A stretch of DNA of 64,000 nucleotides, from the NCBI GenBank assembly GCA_030765055.1, contig CM060955.1:159880243-159944242 (forward strand), read 5' to 3'. The notes beneath the pieces were generated by a model. The model was not told the DNA's origin and did not search any database. It saw only the letters and a program-made list of their open reading frames with translations. The stretch is from Mantis religiosa (Eukaryota > Arthropoda > Insecta > Mantodea > Mantidae). Below, piece after piece: positions 32,522 through 44,510 of this stretch (positions within the stretch are counted from its first letter, which is position 1; every line of letters starts with the position of its first letter). The translations under genes were made by a program, and so were the position numbers.

Positions 32522-33945
32522 CGAGGGTGTTCTGCAAGGTTTCCGACCTAATAACGACACAAGACATTTTTTTTTCTGATTTTGTTATGTTTTCTTTTTC
32601 AACATACTTCCCTGTAACTCTACACACTTCTCTCACCGATGCTCCCATCTCTGTAACCCGTCCAAATAGTACTCGGCGTTTTTCTCTGCAAAATAATTGT
32701 TCACAAAGTTGATTGCCTTTTCATTTGACGAAAAGCTCTGTCCTCCGAGCGCAATTTTCAGATGAGGGTACGAAAAGAAGTCGCTAGGGGCTAGATCTGG
32801 TGAGTCATGCAGTTCGAACGTTAATTCGTGGATTTTCTCCATTGCAACAGCTGAGATGTGAGACGGTGCGTTGTCTTGGTGAAACAGGATTTTCTTTTTC
32901 TGCAAATGTGGCCGTTTTTCCGCAAGTTCTGCCTTCAGATTGTCAAGTAATGATGCATAGTATGCTCCTGTAATGGTTTTTCATTTCTGAAGATAATCGA
33001 TTAAAATAACTCCATGACTATCCCAAAAACAGTCGCCAATGCTTCTAAAAAACAATAGAATGGAAAAGAATCAAATTTTGGACCAGATCAAAGTAAATCT
33101 TTAAATCTTAAAACAATTTATAAAATTAAGTAAAACGAGCAAAAAGCCCACCTCCCAAAAATTTCTTTGCCCAATTTTTCGATTCTATCCCAGTCGAAAA
33201 AAATGCTTTTGTTTTTTGTTTCCTTTTGGAGCCGGTCCCCCTTTGCATACCACTGCTTGGACTGCACCTTTGTTTGGGCGTATAATGGTGTAACCAAGTT
33301 TCATCTATAGTAATTAATAGGTGCCAAAACTTGGATTTATTGCGCCTAAACTGCGCCAACAGAACGTTGGAAATGTTCATTCGCACACGTTTTTGCTCTA
33401 ATGTGAGCAAACGCGGCAGCCAACGCGCGGACAGCTTTCTCATGTCTAAATGTTGATTTAATATGTGACAAACCCGTTATTTTGGCATGTGCATAGTCTC
33501 TGCTATCTCTCTCAGTTTAATTCGGCGGTCATTTAGTACTATTTGGTGAACTTTGGCGATGTTTTCGTCGGTAGTTGCAATTGTTGGAAGTCCCGAACGT
33601 TTAACGTCTCCCAAGCTCTTAAGGCCACGTTTAAATTCAGCTGTCCAAAATTTTACTGTGGTAAATGATGTTGCATACACAGAATCCAACTCATCTTTGC
33701 TTTGCGTAGGCGTATCGCCTTTAAAAAACAAATATTTAATGACAAATCAATGCTCGATTTTGCCCATTTTCTTAAAAACAGTCACATCAACTCACTCAAA
33801 CGACTGTTACATAAACACTAAGTGTCCAAAATGGCTGAATCTTTGGTGTGTAACTGTCAACGGATGAGCATCAAAATGCACTAGCTTTTATTTATGAGTG
33901 CTGCCATCTTCATGCTGAGATGGGAAACTTTACAGACCACTCTCG
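32522..33945 (-). mobile_element. mariner relic, nearly full length with TA flanks
   Basis: TA occurs at 32520-32521 and 33946-33947. The inverted ends are cgagggtgttctgcaaggtt and the reverse complement of gaaactttacagaccactctcg. Minus-strand coding, in pieces: FFKGDTPTQSKDELDSVYAT and FTTVKFWTAEFKRGLKSLGD (helix-turn-helix), then MRKLSARWLPRLLTLEQKRV and LLITIDETWLHHYTPKQRC (first Asp). After a degraded stretch at 32906-33125 come KKKILFHQDNAPSHISAVAM (second Asp) and LHDSPDLAPSDFFSYPHLK (third Asp). Only about 30 residues separate the last two Asp residues because a 12-bp deletion removed part of the HPPYS segment. Several frameshifts make it inactive. Confidence 0.9.
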
Positions 33946-33947
33946 TA

Positions 33948-34980
33948 TTTCTTATGATAAGATTAGCTAATATTCCTCTGTTTCTTCACACAGCTAACAA
34001 AACTATTTATCAACTGATATAGCCAGATTGTTTTGGGATATAAGTGCGTATATTTCTATTGGTAATTGAGGGATAGTATGTTGTATAACATTACCTAGAT
34101 ATTTACTCCATTTGGAGACTGATAAAAGCAGGACATTAATGTTTGTTTTCTCACGGGCTAAAACAGAGCTGGTAGCCTTCGTTAAAACAAATGCTGAACT
34201 CATTCTCATGATAAATGGAGGAATCATTCAGGCTTCGACATATCTAAATAATCATTACAAGTTACACTTTTACAATTAAGCAATATATACTCTGTTTAAT
34301 TGGGGATTTAATGCTTATCCTTGTATTTCAGTACATCCATTGTTTATTTTAGTAGGTATAACACATGCCCAAACAAAACAACTAGAAAACATCAACACGT
34401 AGTAAATTACAACTGCATAAACCAAAAGAATCTTCTAAAATAAGTTACTTACTTGCTCTGAATTTCCTTCTCACATGTTAATTCTGCAGCATTGAGTTTT
34501 GGTACACGACTCAGGAACAGACCAAGTGTCTCGTAGTCATTGCTGTCTCTTGCGTTTGGGATCTTATGATTTGGAAATCTGTGATCTTCCTTGACATTTC
34601 GCAGATTACTCCTCTTCTTTATAACTGATTCTAAAAAAGAGAATACCTTCATTATACCGGCAATGAGTTCGAAAGCTTTGTGAAAGGTTAATGAAGCCAT
34701 ACTAACTCTGCAGGTCAAGTACTGAATTGTGAACACATAGCAGAAAAAGTGGTAGTCATTACAAACAGGTGTACTACATTTAGCAGTGCAGTTACGACAA
34801 TCCGAAAACATATTAAACTATGTGATATTTCTGTGGGAAAACTGTTAGGCAAACATAAAGAATACATAATATGGTGTGATCCATATAAACCTGAACAGTT
34901 TCAATATGCCATAACCTATGAACCAATAATAGGACACACGTACAACTTTGGAAGAATATAATACACAATTTGGAGATTAA
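33948..34980. other. No gene recognised; minus-strand 120-codon frame
   Basis: A 120-codon open frame at 34449-34811 (-) has no recognised domain. It ends near gagcaagtaagtaac, which resembles a splice donor, so a minus-strand exon is conceivable but unsupported. On the plus strand 34749-34961 is open without recognisable motifs. Confidence 0.3.
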
Positions 34981-34984
34981 ATTA

Positions 34985-35420
34985 AACTATTTACATCTCT
35001 GAGAAAATTGGAAGTGTCCTCCACCAGCGTCTATGGATCATTTGTCCCATTTTCTTTGATACGACTATAGACGCTGAAGTTTATCTGGGTATCTTCAATA
35101 CATTTGTGGAGCAGCTGGATGATATAGAATTGAGAGAAGATTATTTCCAGCAAGATGGAGCAACGTGCCATACATCTCATGACACCATGGAACTTGTAAC
35201 CAGTTTCTTTGATAATCGAATAATCTCAAAAGGTCTGTGGCTCCCCAGATCCCCCTGACCTAACCTCACCGGATTATTTCTTGTGTAGGTATCTAAAATA
35301 TAGTGTACAAGAATATACCACGGACAATTGATGTTCTCAAGGAATTCATTCGAACCGAAATAAGTAACATTGGCGAGGATACTCTCCGAAAAACTTCAGT
35401 GAATACGGTTAGAGCCAGAC
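34985..35420 (+). pseudogene. DDE/D transposase fragment (IS630/mariner-like)
   Basis: Plus-strand pieces read FFDTTIDAEVYLGIFNTFVE, DYFQQDGATCHTSHDTMELV (second catalytic Asp in QQDG), FFDNRIISKGLWLPRSP and, after a shift, LTSPDYFL (third acidic residue), then EFIRTEISNIGEDTLRKTS near the C-terminus. This is the second half of an IS630/mariner-superfamily transposase of the type ending 'RSPDLTPPDFFLWGYLK'. The first-Asp region was not recognised. The SINE-like element with the 91-bp array begins immediately after it. Confidence 0.65.
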
Positions 35421-38400
35421 TGACAAATTCAATGCCATAGCCGGGATTTTAACCACGGATCTTATGGTCTCCGTCCAGCTGCTCTAAACCATTGAGCTAC
35501 TATGGCCAACGTGCCGATATGACATTAAATTCTCCAACTGACTCGTGTTTTTCCCGGTAAACCACTAGGAGTTTTCATAAACACATGAGACAACTACCTT
35601 AATGGCGACTTACTATGCTGTAAGTACTTTAAAACCCGGGCTTTATAGTAAACCACTAGGAGTTCTCATAAACACATGAGACAACTACCTTAATGGCGAC
35701 TTACTATGCTGTAAGTACTTTAAGGTCCGGGCTTTATAGTAAACCACTAGGAGTTCTCATAAACACATGAGACAACTACCTTAATGGCGACTTACTATGC
35801 TGTAAGTACTTTAAGATCCGGGCTTTATAGTAAACCACTAGGAGTTCTCATAAACACATGAGACAACTACCTTAATGGCGACTTACTATGCTGTAAGTAC
35901 TTTAAGATCCGGGCTTTATAGTAAACCACTAGGAGTTCTCATAAACACATGAGACAACTACCTTAATGGCGACTTACTATGCTGTAAGTACTTTAAGGTC
36001 CGGGCTTTATAGTAAACCACTAGGAGTTCTCATAAACACATGAGACAACTACCTTAATGGCGACTTACTATGCTGTAAGTACTTTAAGATCCGGGCTTTA
36101 TAGAAAACCACTAGGAGTTCTCATAAACACATGAGACAACTACCTTAATGGCGACTTACTATGCTGTAAGTACTTTAAGATCCGGGCTTTATAGTAAACC
36201 ACTAGGAGTTCTCATAAACACATGAGACAACTACCTTAATGGCGACTTACTATGCTGTAAGTACTTTAAGGTCCGGGCTTTATAGTAAACCACTAGGAGT
36301 TCTCATAAACACATGAGACAACTACCTTAATGGCGACTTACTATGCTGTAAGTACTTTAAGGTCCGGGCTTTATAGTAAACCACTAGGAGTTCTCATAAA
36401 CACATGAGACAACTACCTTAATGGCGACTTACTATGCTGTACTTTAAGATCCGGGCTTTATAGTAAACCACTAGGAGTTCTCATAAACACATGAGACAAC
36501 TACCTTAATGGCGACTTACTATGCTGTAAGTACTTTAAGATCCGGGCTTTATAGAAAACCACTAGGAGTTCTCATAAACACATGAGACAACTACCTTAAT
36601 GGCGACTTACTATGCTGTAAGTACTTTAAGATCCGGGCTTTATAGTAAACCACTAGGAGTTCTCATAAACACATGAGACAACTACCTTAATGACGACTTA
36701 CTATGCTGTAAGTACTTTAAGGCCCGGGCTTTATAGTAAACCGCTAGGAGTTCTCATAAACACATGAGACAACTACCTTAATGGCGACTTACTATGCTGT
36801 AAGTACTTTAAGGTCCGGGCTTTATAGTAAACCACTAGGAGTTCTCATAAACACATGAGACAACTACCTTAATGACGACTTACTATGCTGTAAGTACTTT
36901 AAGATCCGGGCTTTATAGTAAACCGCTAGGAGTTCTCATAAACACATGAGACAACTACCTTAATGGCGACTTACTATGCTGTAAGTACTTTAAGGCCCGG
37001 GCTTTATAGTAAACCACTAGGAGTTCTCATAAACACATGAGACAACTACCTTAATGGCGACTTACTATGCTGTAAGTACTTTAAGGTCCGGGCTTTATAG
37101 TAAACCACTAGGAGTTCTCATAAACACATGAGACAACTACCTTAATGGCGACTTACTATGCTGTAAGTACTTTAAGATCCGGGCTTTATAGTAAACCACT
37201 AGGAGTTCTCATAAACACATGAGACAACTACCTTAATGGCGACTTACTATGCTGTAAGTACTTTAAGATCCGGGCTTTATAGTAAACCACTAGGAGTTCT
37301 CATAAACACATGAGACAACTACCTTAATGACGACTTACTATGCTGTAAGTACTTTAAGGCCCCGGCTTTATAGTAAACCGCTAGGAGTTCTCATAAACAC
37401 ATGAGACAACTACCTTAATGGCGACTTACTATGCTGTAAGTACTTTAAGGTCCGGGCTTTATAGTAAACCACTAGGAGTTCTCATAAACACATGAGACAA
37501 CTACCTTAATGACGACTTACCATGCTGTAAGTACTTTAAGACCCGGGCTTTATAGTAAACCACTAGGAGTTCTCATAAACACATGAGACAACTACCTTAA
37601 TGACGACTTACTATGCTGTAAGTACTTTAAGGTCCGGGCTTTTTAGTAAACCACTAGGAGTTCTCATAAACACATGAGACAACTACCTTAATGGCGACTT
37701 ACTATGCTGTAAGTACTTTAAGGTCCGGGCTTTATAGTAAACCACTAGGAGTTCTCATAAACACATGAGACAACTACCTTAATGACGACTTACTATGCTG
37801 TAAGTACTTTAAGGTCCGGGCTTTATAGTAAACCACTAGGAGTTCTCATAAACACATGAGACAACTACCTTAATGACGACTTACTATACTGTAAGTACTT
37901 TAAGGCCCGGGCTTTATAGTAAACCACTAGGAGTTCTCATAAACACATGAGACAACTACCTTAATGACGACTTACTATACTGTAAGTACTTTAAGGCCCG
38001 GGCTTTATAGTAAACCACTAGGAGTTCTCATAAACACATGAGACAACTACCTTAATGGCGACTTACTATGATGTAAGTACTTTAAGGTCCGGGCTTTATA
38101 GTAAACCACTAGGAGTTCTCATAAACACATGAGACAACTACCTTAATGGCGACTTACTATGATGTAAGTACTTTAAGGTCCGGACTTTATAGTAAACCAC
38201 TAGGAGTTCTCATAAACACATGAGACAACTACCTTAATGACGACTTACTATGCTGTAAGTACTTTAAGACCCGGACTTTATAGTAAACCACTAGGAGTTC
38301 TCATAAACACATGAGACAACTACCTTAATGACGACTTACTATGCTGTAAGCACTTTAAGGCCCGGACTTTATAGTAAACCACTAGGAGTTCTCATAAACA

Positions 38401-40060
38401 CATGAGACAACTACCTTAATGACGACTTACTATGCTGTAAGTACTTTAAGGCCCGGGCTTTATAGTAAACCACTAGGAGTTCTCATAAACACATGAGACA
38501 ACTACCTTAATGACGACTTACTATGCTGTAAGTACTTTAAGGCCGGGGCTTTATAGTAAACCACTAGGAGTTCTCATAAACACATGAGACAACTACCTTA
38601 ATGGCGACTTACTATGCTGTAAGTACTTTAAGGTCCGGGCTTTATAGTAAACCACTAGGAGTTCTCATAAACACATGAGACAACTACCTTAATGGCGACT
38701 TACTATGCTGTAAGTACTTTAAGGCCCGGGCTTTATAGTAAACCACTAGGAGTTCTCATAAACACATGAGACAACTACCTTAATGGCGACTTACTATGCT
38801 GTAAGTACTTTAAGGCCCGGGCTTTATAGTAAACCACTAGGAGTTCTCATAAACACATGAGATAACTACCTTAATGGCGACTTACTATGCTGTAAGTACT
38901 TTAAGGCCCGGGCTTTATAGTAAACCACTAGGAGCTCTCATAAACACATGAGACAACTACCTTAATGGCGACTTACTATGCTGTAAGTACTTTAAGGTCC
39001 GGGCTTTATAGTAAACCACTAGGAGTTCTCATAAACACATGAGACAACTACCTTAATGTTGACTTACTATGCTGTAAGTACTTTAAGGCCCTGGCTTTAT
39101 AGTAAACCACTAGGAGTTCTCATAAACACATGAGACAACTACTTTAATGACGACTTACTATGCTGTAAGTACTTTAAGGCCCGGGCTTTATAGTAAACCA
39201 CTAGGAGTTCTCATAAACACATGTGACAACTACCTTAATGGCGATTTACTATGCAGTAAGTACTTTAAGGTCCGGGCTTTATAGTAAACCACTAGGAGTT
39301 CTCATAAACACATGAGACAACTACCTTAATGACGACTTACTATGCTGTAAGTACTTTAAGGCCCGGGCTTTATAGTAAACCACTAGGAGTTCTCAATAAC
39401 ACATGAGACAACTACCTTAATGGTGACTTACTATGCTGTAAGTACTTTAAGACCCGGGCTTTATAGTAAACCACTAGGAGTTCTCATAATCACATGAGAC
39501 AACTACCTTAATGACGACTTACTATGCTGTAAGTACTTTAAGGCCCGGGCTTTATAGTTAACCACTAGGAGTTCTCACAAACACATGAGACAACTACCTT
39601 AATGGCGACTTACTATGCTGTAAGTACTTTAAGGCCCGGGCTTTATAGTAAACCACTAGGAGTTCTCATAAACACATGAGACAACTACCTTAATGACGAC
39701 TTACTATGCTGTAAGTACTTTAAGGCCCGCGCTTTATAGTAAACCACTAGGAGTTCTCATAGACACATGAGACAACTACCTCAATGGCGACTTACTATGC
39801 TGTAAGTACTTTAAGACCCGGGCTTTATAGTAAACCACTAGGAGTTCTCACAAACACATGAGACAACTACCTTAATGGTGACTTAGTATGCTGTAAGTAC
39901 TTTAAGGCTCGGGCTTTATAGTAAACCACTAGGAGTTCTCATAAACACATGAGACAACTACCTTAATGGCGACTTACTATGCTGTAAGTACTTTAAGGCC
40001 CGGGCTTTATAGTTCGGACCACTATTATGTACAATTAATGGAAATTAATTGTTCTTTCAC
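35400..40060 (-). mobile_element. tRNA-head SINE-like element, family C, expanded to about 4.65 kb
   Basis: Reading the minus strand, a single-unit copy at 40310-40600 has the order: end sequence (attaatggaa...tggtccgaactataaagccc), one 91-bp unit, tttaccgggaaaaacacgag, ggagaatttaatgtcatatc, tRNA-like head with A box tagctcaatggtt and B box gttcaaatcccgg, then attgaatttttcagtctggc. The large element has the same two ends (gccagactgacaaattc at about 35412, gttcggaccactattatgta near 40020) but about 49 units in between. The tRNA-like part is not a credible functional tRNA. Confidence 0.8.
35561..40014. repeat. Tandem array, 91-bp monomer, about 49 copies
   Basis: accactagga recurs every 91 bp from 35561 (35652, 35743 and so on). 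The monomer runs accactaggagttctcata, aacacatgagacaactacc, ttaatggcgacttactatgc, tgtaagtactttaaggcccg, ggctttatagta. One monomer near 36430 has lost 4 bp. Variants alternate ggtccggg, gatccggg and ggcccggg, and gcgac or acgac. Each unit contains the short dyad ctcat...atgag. No long open frame is present. Confidence 0.95.
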
Positions 40061-40084
40061 AATAGCCGTGTGTAGGACGCACTA

Positions 40085-40325
40085 TGAAAGGGTAGATCCA
40101 GACTGAAAAATTCAATGTCATAGCCGGGATTTGAACCATGGATTTTCTGGTCTTTGTCCAGCTGCTCTAACCATTGAGCTACTATGGCCAACGTGCCAAC
40201 ATGACATTAAATTCTCCAACTGACTAGTGTCTTTCCCGGTAAATCTCTAGGAGTCCTCATAAATACATGAGACAGCTACAACTATTTTAGTTTTATAGTT
40301 TTTTAGCTTTTTCCATTAATTGTAC
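40085..40325 (-). mobile_element. Family C SINE-like element, partial copy
   Basis: Same orientation as the expanded element: gactgaaaaattcaatgtca, the reverse B box gggatttgaaccatgg, the reverse A box taaccattgagctacta, cattaaattctccaactgac and half a unit ending gacagctacaac. It lies directly after the expanded copy. Confidence 0.75.
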
Positions 40326-40600
40326 CTAGTAGTGGTCCGAACTATAAAGCCCGGGCCTTAAAGTACTTACAGCATAGTAAGTCGCCATTAAGCTAGTTGT
40401 CTCGTGTGTTTATAAGAATTCCTATGTAGTTTACCGGGAAAAACACGAGTCAGTTGGAGAATTTAATGTCATATCGGCACGTTGTCCATAGTAGCTCAAT
40501 GGTTAGAGTGGCTGGACGGAGACGAGAAGATCCGTTGTTCAAATCCCGGCTATGTCATTGAATTTTTCAGTCTGGCTCTACCCTTTCACTATAGCTATTT
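40310..40600 (+). mobile_element. Family C SINE-like element, single-unit copy (inverted)
   Basis: On the plus strand: ttccattaattgtac, tggtccgaactataaagccc, one 91-bp unit in reverse complement of the array orientation, tttaccgggaaaaacacgag, tagctcaatggttagagtgg (A box), gttcaaatcccggctatg (B box) and attgaatttttcagtctggc. It shows the normal, unexpanded form. Confidence 0.8.
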
Positions 40601-40896
40601 TTATATCCTTAAGCAGGACTACCAGGTATTACGACCTGTTTCTTAACTTATTCTGTTGTTTCGATTAAATAATTAGCTTGTTTTACCTGTTTTCTTTCTT
40701 GTTTCTAGGTTTAATTCTTGTTTTGAAGGAGAAAAACGAGGGTGACCAAAATTTCTTGCTAAAACCTCTACAAAATATTATTTTGTTAAAACTAATTTCC
40801 AAACAATCACAAAATCTTCATCTTTGCTATATAAATAATGAAAGCACAATAGCAGGAAAGCTGTAATATACTAATATGTGACTGTTTACCTTACAG

Positions 40897-40998
40897 AAAG
40901 ATTTCGTGCTGGACATCGTCTGTCTCCTGTGCCTCATCCTGGCCTTCCGAGCGTCAGCTTTTCTTGCATTGCTGTCGAAGACATTCCGCAAGGAGTAA
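40897..40998 (+). CDS. ABC transporter subfamily G (white/scarlet type), last exon
   Basis: Acceptor ccttacag, then KDFVLDIVCLLCLILAFR, ASAFLALLSKTFRKE and a TAA stop at 40996-40998. This is the final membrane helix and short cytoplasmic tail of an ABCG half-transporter. The 'DFxLDIxCLxxLI' pattern seems to me closer to scarlet than to white, but that rests on memory. The reading frame joins the previous exon in phase 0. The 3' untranslated region runs into a short TIR element at about 41088. Confidence 0.9.
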   Translation, partial: KDFVLDIVCLLCLILAFRASAFLALLSKTFRKE

Positions 40999-41087
40999 GA
41001 AGCGAGCTTCAGTTTTAACAGAGGATATTGAGTCTTCAACCACTGCCTAATTGTCACCCAATGTCTTGGATATGCTGGCGATCTTTT

Positions 41088-41465
41088 GTATGCTATTTTA
41101 TGTAACTTTGTCCCGTATCTCTTAACTAGCACGTGCACAGAATAAGTTGTTGTCGATACAAACTAATTTCTCGTGTATATTAATTGCATTGAAAAGAAAT
41201 TTATTAATTATTTTTTCAATAGCTTTATGGATGAAATTTATTATACAGCAGAGTTCATGATGTGGGAAACATATTATTTGTCTTCAAATAGGTTAAACCT
41301 AACTCTTAGGGTGACAAAAGCACGTGCATGTATCATGACTGTGTAAACTGCTTTTATCTCTTGACACTTGCATAGCAGAGAGCTCTTCTGTTTTACATCG
41401 CCAAAAGAAAGGTTACCTGGAAGAACACAGGTCACTGGGGCAAGGTTATAACAAACAATTACTAA
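41088..41465. mobile_element. Short IS630/Tc1-like MITE, copy 4
   Basis: It starts tatgtaactttgtcccgtat and ctcttaactagcacgtg, matching the left ends of the copies at 8520 and 46435, and finishes ggggcaaggttataacaaac, matching their right ends. The coding interior is gone, leaving about 380 bp. It lies some 90 bp after the ABCG stop codon and may be part of the 3' UTR. Confidence 0.65.
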
Positions 41466-41507
41466 TTACGTAGAAAATGAAGATAGCTACAGTGAAGCAA
41501 TAAATAT

Positions 41508-42619
41508 TACACAAATATGAATATTTGTTACTAAATCTCCACTTACCTTAACAAATTGAAGTTAATACTTCTTACCTCTTTCTAATGGAAATCGATTTGG
41601 AAAGCAAATCGCATTTCTCCTTATTCCCTCCAAAAACAAACTCCGTTGTCAAGGAAACCTCGGTTACTATGTTTTTTCTTTTTCTAGATTTGAAAATAAT
41701 AAGAAATAATAACAAATTAGATTTTGATATTTACAGGATATATACTCATATTGATAATTACATAAAAATAAAAGTTTTAACCCTTCTTCACATAAATTTG
41801 CTCTTTTTAATAGTTTTATTTATACATTAATAAATATACCCCTGAATAAAGAGGAATTTAATAAAAAATATAAACATATTACTAATACTGATTTAATGGT
41901 TTTAATAAAGATTTTATACAAAAGAAGATGGAAAAATTTAAATATCAAAAAACTGTTAATGATATTTCTACTCTTAAAAAAAATTTAAGACGATTATAAA
42001 TTTTAAAAATTTACCTACCATCCATGGGTTAATAAATATTTTTTTTTTAAAGAATTTGGTACAACTTCAGTTCCTCAAAATAGATATTGTATTAAAAATT
42101 TACTGCAATTTTCTAAAAAGGATAAAATTCCTAATAATAAAACATCTGTTATTTATCAATTTAATTGTTTAGTTCTGATCAGGCTTATATTGGAAAGACG
42201 AAACGTAGTTTGGAAACCAGAAAGAAACAATATTTTCGTAACATTAAATATAAACAAATTGATAAATTGGCCGTAGCACATCATTTTTGGAGGCAAATTA
42301 TTAAAACAATTAAATGATTCTATAGATTTAATAGTTTGGGAAAATATATTTATTTTTAAAAATAAACATCACGTAATGAATTTTGACATACCGGCAGTTG
42401 ATTCTGGTTTTAGGTGTGTTTCGTCTTCAGATGTTGGTAATCTGAAAACATAACATAACAAAAGAAAAAACATGGTAACTGAGATTTCCTTGACAACGGA
42501 GTTTGTTTTTGGAGGGATTGAGGACGGATGCGATTTGCCATTAGAAAGAAGAAAGAAATATTAACATCAATTTCTTAACATAAGTGGAGATTTAGTAACA
42601 AATATTTATATTTGTGTAA
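41508..42619 (+). pseudogene. Penelope-like element relic with about 155-bp inverted terminal repeats
   Basis: The left arm (ttacacaaatatgaatattt at 41508, then tactaaatctccactta and ctccaaaaacaaactccg to about 41665) is repeated inverted at about 42455-42619. Between them, plus-strand pieces read FLDLKIIRNNNKLDFDIYRI (end of Penelope reverse transcriptase), THIDNYIK, and, after shifts, QAYIGKTKRSLETRKKQYFR (GIY-YIG nuclease) and KLAVAHHFW. Inverted terminal repeats are a known Penelope arrangement. Stops and shifts are frequent. Confidence 0.75.
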
Positions 42620-43834
42620 ACAATTATTAGTTTATTAAAATATTTGTGAAAATTATTTTTGGAGTATTTTTGTTAACATGTGAGTATATGCTGTGAATTT
42701 ATTTGATATGTATAGAACAATTGATACACGACGATGTTAACGCATAAGTAGCCGAGGTTATGTATAAGGAAGTTGGATTTGAATGGTGTAGCCACCGTCA
42801 ACACAGGTACGTGAGCAACAGTTTGGTGATGTGTGGCATAGAAAGTAGCGCCAGGTGCTAATGGGATTTGTAATGGTTCTACACACAGATTTAGGTTTAA
42901 CACAGGTATATTATATAGGATAACCTGATATTTTGTATGTCAATAAACTACAGATCGCTTATAATACAGTTTTATTTCTGTCACCTTCTATTGACTCCTT
43001 TTCCTCCGTTATCCTCCACAATCCCCTTTCCCTGGATGTAGAACTTTTGTGCGGTATAAGTTCTGAGATTATGTCCCAAGTAAAAATACCAGGAAAAAGG
43101 ATAGGAAATCATGTTTTCACAGATGTTTATTCCTCATTTTAATATTTAATATTTCTTAAAAAAAAGTAATTCGTTTGAACACACATTCTACCAGTTCTCG
43201 GACACAAATGAGGTCCTCGACCGTCTTTGTAGTGTAGATGGCAGCATACGCAGGCCGCCCGCCGAGTGCGCACTCTCTAATATTGACCAAGCAGATACAT
43301 CGACTACGAGAAGGTTTTCGCACACTTTAACGATACTGAAAGGCATATAATAACAACTGACTACTATACGCAATGCCGATAATGCAAACTATATATGCAT
43401 TTATGTTTAGTTTATATAGCCTTAAGGTATAATAAACTATCACCGACATGCTTGCAAGTAATACTTGTAGTGACAATCAAACACCTAAACTTAAGACACA
43501 GCACTACGGCGTGATAAATTACCCTAAACTTCCAAACAAATAACACCTGGAATCCTACCAAATACTACCCAAGATAGGCAGCGGATTATGCTGGGCTTCA
43601 TTGTCAAGCCTGTATCCCTACATAAAAAAACCCAGTCAGCAGAATCGCACTGCGAGACAGCTATGATTACCTCCTGGAATGCACGAGTGCTTTAGGCGGT
43701 ACCACAGCACATTTCTCCACCGGAGGTTTTTTACTGAGCTGAAACTCACATACCCCACTGTATCCTCCAACACAGTGGAAATCCATAAATGGATTCTTCC
43801 TCCAATCGAAAGGAAAAAAAGTACACCGTTCGTT
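42620..43834. other. No gene recognised
   Basis: AT-rich sequence with several 60- to 75-codon open frames on both strands, none with motifs. Confidence 0.35.
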
Positions 43835-44038
43835 GAAGAGGTCCCGAGGTCGAATCTAGAACAGGGTGAGTTACTTGTATAAGACCTTTTCTCCCCAGGG
43901 TTTTCTCTTATCCTGAAAGATGAATTTCATGTAACTCTAAACTTTAAAAAACCTGGACACATTTGAGAATTATGTGATCCAGTTTATTCATCGTCCAAAA
44001 TGACTTAACGTTGGAGGACATAAATTGAAAAAAAAAAA
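43835..44038 (+). mobile_element. tRNA-derived SINE, family A, 5'-truncated
   Basis: It begins within the head (gaggtcccgaggtcgaatct), has the body (ttatcctgaaagatgaattt) and end (gacttaacgttggaggacat), and a poly-A tail at about 44027-44037. Confidence 0.8.
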
Positions 44039-44510
44039 TTGTGAGATCCTTTAGAAGCGACACGTTTCTCGAGTATGCTTCAGAGTTCTTAAATCGAATG
44101 TCCCAGACATTTGCCTTTAATGATGGAAGCAAAAAGTACAGTTGCGGTACACAGGTAATGTTGAATTTATCCAAAAAGTGCTAGTTTGATTTGGAATATG
44201 ATGAAGTCGCCACCCAATCCAATGAGGTTTTGGTCGTTTCCTTGCAAGGTCCTTCCTCATATTAACCAATAGTAACGTATAGGCCGGTCCGACACAAATA
44301 CCGCGACCTTCATGACTAAAGCTTGGATTGTGAGGGAAAGAGGGCTGGCGATAATGAACGGGTACCTTCAACACTGACGGTTGTTATTCAAGAAAATCTG
44401 TCTGAAGAATGAACGAAAAACATCAATAGTGGAAGCTTGCGTAAACACCGATAAGCGGTAGCACCCCACCGCTCTCTGTACCGTTTGACAATACACCAGC
44501 TGAGTCTCTT
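44039..44510. other. No gene recognised
   Basis: Spacer without motifs. The 85-codon frame at 44117-44374 (-) has no recognised similarity. Confidence 0.35.

Larger units (their letters stand above)
32382..40896 (+). other. Intron of the ABCG gene, about 8.5 kb
   Basis: It runs from donor gtaagac to acceptor ccttacag. More than half is the 91-bp array and its SINE-like host. It also holds a mariner and another transposase fragment, both listed separately. Confidence 0.8.

Noticed and set aside
22021..40014. CRISPR-like direct repeats
   Set aside because: Repeats are adjacent without unique spacers, monomers are about 100 bp, and the context is a eukaryotic intron.
40089..40570. Possible tRNA genes
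   Set aside because: A and B boxes are present and parts of a cloverleaf can be drawn, but the acceptor and T stems have mismatches and the anticodon loop lacks U33. These are the heads of SINE-like elements found in several copies.
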